Source of the DNA: Desmodus rotundus
Taxonomy: Eukaryota; Chordata; Mammalia; Chiroptera; Phyllostomidae
Length of the DNA stretch: 64,000 bases
Reading direction: 5' to 3'
Assembly: GCF_022682495.2 (NCBI RefSeq)
Contig: NC_071396.1
Span: forward strand, 55,610,022-55,674,021
A model generated the notes under the pieces. That model worked only from the letters and a program-made list of their open reading frames with translations, ran no database searches and was not told where the DNA came from. The position numbers and the translations under genes were made by a program. Shown piece by piece: positions 46,171-55,569 of the stretch (the stretch's first letter is position 1; each line of letters begins with the position of its first letter).

Positions 46171-46579
46171 TTCAAGTTCCACTCCCCACCCAACCACCGT
46201 TTCTTTCTCCCCTCAACACTGACTACAAAGGCAACTCTAACCCTTCATGACGATCTCACGTCTGGTTCAGGAGTACTGTGAAATAGAGCTTCTGTACTTC
46301 TCTGGTCACTCTGGTTCCTGACATCTCCACTCTTGGAAAAGTCCTTTGTCCTTAGTTTTCCAAGCTAAATGAAAGTGGACAGCACGGAGATACATAACTT
46401 TGTAATAAACAAGCCACACTCTTCTCTTCTGCCTTTGTTTACCATTGGATAAAAGTATCTGTTACAGAACAAATTACACATTTGAACTACCCACTCTACC
46501 TCCCTCCCAAGTCTGGGTTTGTGCCTCCCTGTAGCATCCTGTGCTTAGCCTATGTAATGGCCTCATCAATGCCCCACAT

Positions 46580-46690
46580 ACAGAAGATCATAAATTCCCT
46601 GACTGAACTGTTCCTTTTTGAAATCCACTACCTACACAGTGCCTGGCTTTAATGGCATGTTCAATAAATAATACTGAATGAACAAACCAC
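46580..46690 (+). mobile_element. L2 LINE 3' terminus
   Basis: 'ATAAATTCCCTGACTGAACT', 'ACACAGTGCCTGGCTTTAAT', 'CAATAAATAATACTGAATGA'. It probably belongs with the piece at 45580-46170. Confidence 0.6.
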
Positions 46691-47984
46691 CCATCTATAA
46701 AACTTCCCACCAAGAAGTCACAAAATATATGAAATATTCCCCCTTATTATCCATCCCAACATGTGCTGCAGCAAGCAAAGCTAAATGGGGGGAGGGGCTT
46801 CCCCAGCCCCGCCCAGTGACATTCTCCTAATTCTACTTTTAGAAAAGAAGAAATGCTCGACTAAAGTGAGAAGGCTGTGAAAAAGCAGAATTCATGTAGG
46901 ACCAGTACAGAGAATTTTTTTAGTAACATCTGGACAGGCTAAAAAATGTACTTGAGGTCCAGTTCATGAAATGAGAACGAGAACATCAGCTCAGAGCACC
47001 AATTACTTGCCCCTTTGTCACTCATTTCTTGGAGGAAATTTAGTGAGCTAACTCCTAGCATGCCAATATAATAAAATACCAAACATTTGGCTAAATTATA
47101 GATTAGCTGCAGCAATTGTTCAGCTTTCTAAAAGAATTTTCCCAATTAAAAAAAGAGACTTTTTTTTATTTTAGTGAATTTTGTTCAAATGTCCTAGGGT
47201 TTTGAAAAATACATCATAATAGAACTGAAATGGTCTTGTGGCATTTTACCCGCATTTGGTCTAATTTTCCTGTTTTTCCCACCTGCTCTATTAAAGCAGG
47301 ACAAATTGTCACCTTGAGAGATAAAGACAAAAAAGTAATAAAATAAGTACAGATTTTTTTAACAAATTGACACTCAAACCTGGAGATGCTAAATGACAGC
47401 CAAGAAAATGGTTAGGTTTACCTGGGAGGAGGAGCTGTCTCTGGTGATTACCATCCCAGAGCTGCTGTTACTTAACAACCTGGCCTTGTTAACTGTTCTT
47501 CCAGGGGTGGAGCCACAGGGTGTTCTGACCTCCCAGTCCCCTGGTGGCTTTTAGAGGAAAGTATACAAGACATGGGGTCAGGCTTAGCTCTGCCATTTGC
47601 TGGCTACATGGCCTTAAAAAGCACATTGTCAGAAAACAATCAAAGCCAAATTGAGAGACGTTCCACAAAACAACTGGCCTGGACCCTTCAAAAATGTCAA
47701 CAACATGGAAGTCAAGATAAGGCCAGGGAACTATTCTAAAGTAAAGAAGACTAAATAAACACAGCAGCTAAATGCAGTGCATGATCCTGGATTGGATACT
47801 AGATCAGAATAAAAATGATGCCATAAAGGACAATATTAATCAATGGACAAAATGGGCATTCTTTTGTTCATTGATGTGTTTCCTTTTCAGATTTTCTCCT
47901 CCCAGTAGAAAACCTCAAACATGTCTTTTGAATGGATGGATGCATGGATGGATGAATGAGTGGAATCAGCTCTACCAATCCAAT
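46691..47984. other. Unique-looking non-coding sequence
   Basis: About 1.3 kb free of recognisable repeats, which is unusual in this window. The AT-rich part at 46900-47350 contains TAATTA-like and CAATTA-like words but no open frame. It could be unique sequence under constraint or very old repeat. Confidence 0.4.
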
Positions 47985-47986
47985 TA

Positions 47987-48162
47987 CTGTATTTTGCTGT
48001 GTATAATGCACACTGTTTTCCCCAAATTTTTGAGGGAAAAATAAAGATGCACTTTATTTATGGGTATAATGAGTACAAGCCATAAATATAATAATAGGTA
48101 TAATAATCCTGTGTATAATTTGCACAAAAACACAGGTGTGCATTATACATGGCAAAATACAG
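47987..48162 (+). mobile_element. TA-flanked MITE of a second family (176 bp)
   Basis: The ends form a 27-bp inverted repeat with two mismatches. The left starts CTGTATTTTGCTGTGTATAA and the right in reverse complement starts CTGTATTTTGCCATGTATAA; both continue TGCACAC. TA lies on both sides (47985-47986 and 48163-48164). The interior is non-coding and AT-rich. It is unrelated to the 122-bp MITE family in the window. TA duplication suggests Tc1/mariner-type transposition, but the family name is not known to me. Confidence 0.85.
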
Positions 48163-48179
48163 TATTTTCCTAAACCACA

Positions 48180-48405
48180 AATATTTTCTAAACTCTGTGC
48201 TACTTTAAATCAATTATCTCATTTAGTTCTCTTCAAATAAATAAATAGAGTAGACACTACCAGTCCTGTTTTATAGATTAATACTATAAGAACCTCATAA
48301 AGGTGCCTAACTCCATTGGGGATTAGGGGCAAATCCAAGATTTGAACCAAATTCTGACTCCAAGGTCTTTGTCCTTTCACTGCATGGCACAGTCTCAGGA
48401 AAGCA
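48180..48405 (-). repeat. MIR SINE, antisense
   Basis: 'AATTATCTCATTTAGTTCTC', 'CTGTTTTATAGATTAATACT', 'AATCCAAGATTTGAACCAAA', 'TCTTTGTCCTTTCACTGCAT'. Confidence 0.7.
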
Positions 48406-49345
48406 GGCATATTCACAGTCTTCCCCTTGGATCTGAGGCCTCTCATTAGCATCCTGAAATCATACTGGTAAGAACCTGACAAGGCTTCATTTTCTTCTGC
48501 TATTTCTCTTTGACACAATGCCTTCAGCTGCTGTGGTGATAGGAAAGCTTTTAACCCAGTGAATCCATCACTGATCTCTGTCCACCCCACCACTGAAGTG
48601 ACATGTGGCGTCCTCAGAGACATCTCAGGGCTTTAAGGCCTCTTGTTTATTGTCCTTAAGACCCCGCTTTGCAATTTTTCACATTAGCTTGCCCTTTGGG
48701 TTGGAGATGAAACTCTCAGTAATCATTCAGGGCATGATTTGCATCAGCAGTAATGGAGGTTGGATTGTAGTCCTTGCTTCAAAAAAGTCAAAAGCAAGCA
48801 TTGAAGTTTTCTAAGGAAGTTTTTGGCAAATACTTATTAAGCCACGTATTAAATTCAAGGTACTGCTTTCAGTCCAGTGGGAGAAATAAACAATTCAATT
48901 AATGCCATCGGAAGGAAAGGGGAAAAATCAATAATGAATTCCCAGGAGAAATGCCATCTCTGCTGACACCAGAAGGATGTGAGAGTTATCCAGATAGAAG
49001 GTGGAAGGTATCAGTGCCCCTAGCAGAAGAACGTGCATTCCATGGCCTGCAGGTGACAGAGCTGGGCACATGGAAGAACTTAAGGTACTTCTAGGTGCCA
49101 AATGCATAAAGTACAATCTTGGGATAGCAAGACATGCAGCTATAAAAATCAAACAGCAACCAAGGATTTAGACTTTATGCTAAGGGCAATGGAGAGCCAA
49201 TATTAATTTGCCATCAGGATGATCTTCAGGCTTAGTTCAAATGATGGTGAGACAGGACTGGGACTGCTTCAGTCAGGGTCTCATCAGGAAACAAAAACTG
49301 CACCAATTATTTCATGAAGATAATTTCGTGTAAAGAATTGTTAGC
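48406..49345. other. No feature recognised
   Basis: The minus-strand frame at 48219-48623 (134 codons) starts in the unique part but ends in MIR sequence and shows no recognised domain. I do not call it a gene. Confidence 0.4.
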
Positions 49346-49349
49346 CAGC

Positions 49350-49535
49350 AGTCAAAAATATGTAATAACTATGTATGGTGCCAGGCGGATACTAGAATTA
49401 TCAGGAGTATTGCTTTATAAAGTATATGACTGTCTAACCACTATGCTGTGCACCTGAAATTAATATAGAATAATACTGAATGTCAACTGTACTTGAAAAA
49501 TAAATAGATAAAATGAGAAATTTCAAAAGAAAAAG
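49350..49535 (+). mobile_element. L1 3' end
   Basis: 'TATGGTGCCAGGCGGATACT', 'AGAATTATCAGGAGTATTGC', 'TGCTGTGCACCTGAAATTAA', 'AAATAAATAGATAAAATGAG' is the same type of L1 terminus as at 18120-18290 and 22075-22200. Confidence 0.8.
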
Positions 49536-49811
49536 AAGTATTAGCCAGATGTTAGAAAACTGCAAAGACCTAAAAGAGACACTGAAGTACCATCCACATA
49601 GTAACTGCAGGAGGCAGCTGTCACTGCAAGGGCTGGAAAAGCAGTGAGATAGGATTGGGATTATTAAAATATATAAGCTTAGAGGAGAAGCACTGCAGAG
49701 CTCAGCCCAAATCTCTGAGGAGAGGATGCTGCCTGGCTGGCACTGATTTCTCAGGTTAGAGGCTCCAGCACAGCTGGGATTTAGATTTCCAAGGAGAGCC
49801 TGGATAGTTCA

Positions 49812-49900
49812 TTCTGGTTTATTTTTCTAACACTCTTCGGAACCTACCTCAAGGAGGGCACTATAAGGCAGGTCGAGAGTGTTAGAAAAATAAACCAGAA
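49812..49900. repeat. Perfect 25-bp inverted repeat with 39-bp loop
   Basis: Left arm 49812-49836 (starts TTCTGGTTTATTTTTCTAAC) and right arm 49876-49900 are exact reverse complements. The spacer is 49837-49875. There is no obvious target duplication outside the arms, and no related copy elsewhere in the window. Confidence 0.95.
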
Positions 49901-51179
49901 CCACCTGCTGCTTCTAGAAAGAAGTGTCACAGGCAAGGTGAAGAGGCACTGCTGGGTTCCATGAACACCTGGGTTCCTGCAGCTTCACAGCTTCTTGGTG
50001 TCCCTCACCCCATGGCAAGGCCCACCAAGGAGCCAGGTGAGAAATGTGGTTAGCAAAGTATCACAAAGCCGAGGAAGAAAGGTGGGCTTGCAGCTAAGAG
50101 ACAACAGTTCAACAACCACCACATCAAAGGTCTTCAAAGGGCTTCTGTCTCCTTGTACACCTCTTTGACAGGCCTGGGGCTGAGGCCAAACTGGGAAGCA
50201 ATGGGTTTAAGCTCAGGGAGAGAGGAGGGAGAGAGGAGCAAAAGGAAGAGATGAAGCACATCCTGGCAGGCTGAAAAATGAGGAAGGAGTCTGGCCATTG
50301 AGAGGATCATGGAAGCCCTACTTCTGCCCAGTGCAAAGGCTCCACCTAATCAGGGTCAGCCACAGAGTGCAACAGGCAGTTAGTTTATCCCTGGGCCCTC
50401 CCATCTCACTTTTAACCGCCATCGCGGCACCCCTCCTGAAACTCTACCCTTTCTAAACAAGTACTCCGTGGTAAAGCAGGAATACTTTGAGTTTCATCCA
50501 TTTTACTTCCAGTTTCCCTCTGAGGATAACCCTCTTCATTCACCGTAGGGCGTATGGTGAAGTTCCAATTCCGTTTAGCCGGTGGAGCACGTGACACAGA
50601 CCTGAGCCAATCAGAACACCACAGTCCCCCAGTGGCACCATGATTGGTTCAAAATGTCAGGTAATTCAATCAGACTCAGTGAGACTGGAAAAGAGACTCT
50701 GCTCTGCCATAAGAAGCTTAATCTGGAATCAAAGAACGTGGGAACTGCTGCAGGTACCTATCATCCACAGGTGGAGTGCTTGTTTGAATATGGGACTTCC
50801 AGACCAAAATGCAGAGCACAGAACCCAGATTCGGGTTCTGGTAACATCATTTGAGCCCTGAGCTGTACCTGAAGCCAAACCTACAATGAGGGCTTTTCAG
50901 TTGGATGAATTACTAAATTTCCTTTTTCTAGATAAGCCATGTGGAGAAACAGTTTCTTTCACCTTCTGCACAGACACACAAAACACCAACACAAAACGAT
51001 ACTGAATTGCATCTGTCTCCCCGCTTTCTCTCCATTTGCCAAGTAACCTTTTCCTGCCCTCCTTTCGGAGCACAGCACCAGCAGGAAAATGGCTTCACAT
51101 AATAGCAAATACCACTATTAAACGAAATGAAAATCATTTAACTTCACTAGTAAACAAAAACCGCAAATTACAATGAAGA
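49901..51179. other. No feature recognised
   Basis: About 1.3 kb, slightly GC-richer near 50390-50620, without CpG-island density and without a recognised exon. Confidence 0.4.
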
Positions 51180-51189
51180 TGATCTCATC

Positions 51190-51420
51190 TTGATTAAATT
51201 GCCCCCTTTAAAAAAAACTTTTTATGACAATAATCAACTCTAACAAAGTTTTGAGGAGACAAGTACATTTATGTACTGCACATAACTGTGTAAATTGGTA
51301 TAGCTATTTTGGAAATTATACTGTAATATATATTAAAGGTCTAAAACTGTTCATAACCTTTGACCCAGTAATCATACTTACAAATTTATCCTAAGAAAAT
51401 AATTGCATAGATCATTCTCT
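51190..51420 (+). mobile_element. L1M ORF2 C-terminal fragment
   Basis: 'GTGTAAATTGGTATAGCTAT', 'AACTGTTCATAACCTTTGAC', 'CCCAGTAATCATACTTACAA' and 'ATCCTAAGAAAATAATTGCA' match the usual L1M ORF2 end. Confidence 0.7.
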
Positions 51421-51914
51421 ATCTTATTTGACCCTTCTGGTCTGACTCTAGTCCATCAATGTTCTATTTAAAGACTAATTACTAGGAGTGTACACCATAC
51501 TTTCTATAAAGTAGAATACAGTGTTCCTACTTATTTTCAGGATAATGAGGACCCTGAATAATATTTCTATGTATACTAAATGAAGCTTGGGTTAACTTAA
51601 TATTTTAGAGTTCATAATAATTTTGACAAATATCTTTCACATGTAACTGGTACCTAAATCCTGCATTGCAAGTGAGTCCTTTGAATATTTATTACTCATC
51701 TCTCCAATAAAATTAGAAGTTTCTTAAAGTACTAGCTCTCATCTTTATAACCATCCAACCACATTTCAGTCAACAAACATGTAGTACACACTCACTATGA
51801 GATGGAAACTGCGCACAGTAGCTAGTGTAGCGTCATGCACAGTTGGTGATGGATAAAGAGACTATGATAAATGTCTTACTGGGAATATAGGCACTTAGAG
51901 GAATGGGAAATATG

Positions 51915-52108
51915 CCCTGTCTGGGTAGCTCAGTTGATTGCAGCATCACTCTGATACGACAAGGTTACAGGTTCAGTCCCCAGTCAGGACACATATAAGA
52001 CTCACCTAATGAATACATGAATGGGTGTAACAACAGAATCAATGTTTCTCTCTCTTCCTTTCTTTCTCTTTCTTTCTTTCTTCTTTTTCTTTCTTTCTTT
52101 CTTCTTTT

Positions 52109-52152
<44 letters not shown>

Positions 52153-52264
52153 TTCTTTCTTTTTCTTTCTCTCTCTCCTCTCCCTCTCCCCCACTCTCCC
52201 CCTCCTCTTCCTCCTCCCTCTCTCTCTTAAATCAATAAACTAAAAAAACATAATTAAAAAAAAA
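51915..52264 (+). repeat. VES-type bat SINE, copy 4, with large TTTC tail
   Basis: Starts CCCTGTCTGGGTAGCTCAGT, with a B-box-like GGTTCAGTCCC. Its CT-rich tail has grown into a TTTC/TTCTT tract from about 52057 to 52170, followed by a CT tract and AAATCAATAAACTAAAAA. Flanking duplications GGAATGGGAAATA (51900-51912) and GGAATAGGAAATA (52265-52277) differ at one base. Confidence 0.9.
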
Positions 52265-52529
52265 GGAATAGGAAATAGAGCCAATGCCAACCCCAAATGA
52301 GTCAATTCTAACAGCAGAATTCCAGGCAGCTTCAGAAATGATCTGACACCCATAGGTTTTTCCCTATTGCCTTAAAATCTTAACACAAAGATGGCCAATG
52401 CTTGTATGCATTCAAGTGTCACTTTCTGCAGTCCAAGGATGACCAGAATATGGGCAGTCTCTTCGGCACCTCAGACTCTAGCAGTTCTTGTAACAGAACC
52501 GCCTTGAATAGTATACACTGTTAAATAAC

Positions 52530-53690
52530 TCTGTGCCTTTTAACATTTTCTTCTGTCTGGAATACCCTTCCCCACTGTGACCACCTGTGTTGGGAACCAC
52601 CCTGCCTGGTTTCAGAAGCTGTAACCCCTATGGTTAAGGCTGAGTCAGAGACCTTGAGACCATAAGCCACTAAGGAGACAAAGCTTATCTCCCTGGCAGG
52701 GGTGCCATCTCCACCCACTTTACTTTACCCTGCTTGGCCCCCAGTGGATGACTGGTTAGCCAATGACAGGTAAGATTCCTCAAAGGAGGGATGACCTAAG
52801 ACAGGCACAGTCATAAGGGGGCACTCAGGGAAGGACTTGGGGGGCTACAGAAAAAGGGGGTGGTGGACTTTTGTCCCTCAGCTTTGACATAGCCTGAGTT
52901 CTCATTCTGTCTGCAAGAAGTCTCCTAATCTCTTGGCTGCTTTACTTCCCCTGCCTGACTTAAGCCTGAAACAATGCAGGAGGTGGGTATGGCCCTGTGC
53001 TGGAAAGGGTGGGGGTTCCCCAGGGCGATGAGGCATACGAAAGAATGCATAAAATCCTGTGAAACCTGCTTGCTAATACCCTCAATTTAAATGATGAGTC
53101 CAAGCCTGAAATGAGTTTGTTTCCCAAAATCTTACAGCCTTTAACTAACTGACCCTAACTCAGAATAAGCCCTCAAAGTTCTTTGTATGTTATCTATTGT
53201 TTGATCCTTACTGCCTGACAATGATTGATGAGCTTTACCTGTATTCCTGTGCAAAATGAACCCAATAAAACCCATTGAGGAAAAGGCTCTTGGCCCTTCT
53301 CCTTTGAAAGATCAACCACCCTTCCTCCCCAAGCAGATCATGTCTTGGTAGAGTTATTCTCATCTGTGGCAGCTGGAGGGGCCCTGCGGGCGGGGCCCCA
53401 CACACACCTGGTAAATGCCTCCTTTAAGGCCCAACATAAGCGAACCCTCCTCTGGAATGCTTGCTCTAACCTCCCCCTCCCTGACTTGTGCTACTGTTGT
53501 TCCCTGCATTTATCCTTCATGACAGTAGCTCATGGTCTCCAATTACTTATTTCCCTAGCTAATGTTTCCACAACACCATGCACTCCTTGAGGTTCTCATT
53601 CATCCTTGTATTCCAGCATGAAGAGCAGTGCAGATACACCCTATGCTCAGTAAATGCTTACTGAATAGATTAGTGAATACATTCTAAACT
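52530..53690 (+). mobile_element. L2 LINE 3' region split by a solo LTR
   Basis: The left piece ends 'TCTGTCTGGAATACCCTTCC' (52553-52572) and the right piece from 53405 continues 'CCTCCTTTAAGGCCCAACAT' to the terminus 'GTAAATGCTTACTGAATAGA'. Removing the LTR restores L2 order. Confidence 0.75.
52588..53404 (+). mobile_element. Solo ERV LTR, copy 2 (817 bp)
   Basis: Starts TGTTGGGAACCACCCTGCC and ends GGGGCCCCACACA, with an AATAAA signal at 53264-53269. The hexamer CACCTG is repeated exactly at 52582-52587 and 53405-53410, which sets the borders and gives the 6-bp duplication seen with class II (ERV2) elements. It has the same family and orientation as 7952-8771, with roughly a tenth of positions differing by eye. 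No proviral coding sequence lies next to it. Confidence 0.92.
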
Positions 53691-53779
53691 GACTCCACCT
53701 GAATGTCTGTGGGAGTCCAGCTGAAGGGGCAGAAAATGTTTACACATATTTTGGTCCAGACGGTTCTACAAGTTTATAT

Positions 53780-53782
<3 letters not shown>

Positions 53783-53815
<33 letters not shown>
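53783..53815 (+). repeat. (CA)n microsatellite
   Basis: About 16 uninterrupted CA units. Confidence 0.95.
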
Positions 53816-53817
<2 letters not shown>

Positions 53818-54795
53818 CCCTTCAGGCCTCAGATGGAACCATGCTGTGTGTTTGAGAATATCAGCAAAGGACACACTTGACCAGCTAAAGAACTTCTCCC
53901 AGAATAGCACCACCCATCAATCACAAGAGTTCCGACTGACACTTCAAGAGGTAAACATTCAGTGTTTTCACCCAAAGGATGACATTTTGTCTAATGATGT
54001 TAATTTTGCACCATAAACACTTTACATTACCAAAAAAATCAAAATAAATGCCTGTCAGGTCGACAATTACAAATGGCAAAGGAGAAATAGATTAATTCCT
54101 GCAACAGTGAGTTTGAATTATCCGGAAGACAAGTATTTAAAACACGATTTGACACAGATTAATTATCTCTGTGTCTTCATAAAGCAAGATCTTTTCTTTG
54201 GCTTGAAACACACTCCAATTTGCCTGCGGTGTTACATATACAGATGTGGGTTACTTTACTTGCTCCATCTTCACCTAAATTTACATTGCGAATCTTCCAT
54301 TAGCCTTTGTTTACAGCCCTTCCCACAGTTACATTGTCTCCACCTGGGAACACATTTGCACTAGTACAGGGTTGGCTACCAAGCAACCATTCAATAATGA
54401 GAAGAGGTGATGCAGCTGGACCTCACTTAAAGAGATTCATGAAGCACCTGGCTAATACTCAGATGTATAAAACCCAAAACTGGCCACTTTCATATTTCTC
54501 CCTCATAAACTCCTTAAATTAGATGATTCTGTTGAATTTCATATACCAGTTTGAGAAACTTAAGAAAGATACCATATAGGTATGCTTTTACTTTGCTTTA
54601 TTATAGAATTATACATAATAGGGAAAAAAAGAAAAAGAATTACTAATAATTCTTCAAAAATAGAAAAATTAAAGTAGTCAAGCATTGAAGTATCATATAG
54701 CCCTTAGAAATCATCTTGGAGAATATGTAACAGTTGGGGAAATTTTAAAAGGGAAGAAGAAAGCAACTCATAAGCAATATTTGGAGGCACCAAAA
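53816..54795. other. Unique-looking non-coding sequence
   Basis: No repeat signature. The part 53940-54360 is balanced in composition and holds words such as TTAATTATC and CAATTACAAATGG. Open frames (85 codons at 54107-54364) show no recognised domain. Confidence 0.4.
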
Positions 54796-54797
54796 AT

Positions 54798-55028
54798 AGT
54801 GATGAGGAACATGGATTCTGGAGCCAGGCTGCCTTGGTTCAAAGCCTAGTCTACCACTTACTGGACGTATGACTCCAGACAAGTTACTGAAGGGCCTACT
54901 GTCTCAGTATCCTCATCTATAAAAGAGAGGAACGACTAGGACCTGAATCTTAAGGTTGTTGCATAATTAAGTAAATATGAATAAAGCACTTACAACAAGC
55001 CTGAAACGTAGTAAGTGCAACAAAAAAT
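54798..55028 (+). repeat. MIR SINE, nearly full length
   Basis: 'AACATGGATTCTGGAGCCAG', 'GCTGCCTTGGTTCAAAGCCT', 'ACCACTTACTGGACGTATGA', 'AGTATCCTCATCTATAAAAG' follow the MIR consensus closely. Confidence 0.9.
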
Positions 55029-55569
55029 TGGCTCTTCTTAACATTTACAGCATACTCCTGTTTTTAAACACAATATATGAAAATATTACATGCACAAAAT
55101 AAAACTTGGAAGAAAATGGCCCAAAATATCAGCAATGGCTATGTCAGTGCAAGTGAGGGTAATTTTAGGTTTTCTTCTTGTGCTTAATATTTTCTTCTAT
55201 TCTAGAATAAAGATGCAGCACTTTCGTAATTTTAAAAGTTGATAATTTTTAATGAAATCATCTTTTGTTATATTCTTTTGCTCTTAAAATATTCCATAAA
55301 CAAAACACCATTTTATTTTTTCTTTATTTTATTATTAATTGTATTTTTTGTTGTTGTTCAATTACAGTTTTCTGCATTTTCTCCCCACCCCACCACCCCA
55401 CACCAGCCAATCCCACCTCCCTCCACCACCTCCACCCTCCCCCTTAGTTTTGTCCATTTGTCATTTATAGTAACTGCTGAAAACACTTCTCCCCAGTATC
55501 CCCTCCCCACTCCCCTATGGCTATTGTTAGATTGTTCTTAACTTCAATGACTCTGGTTATATTTTGTTT

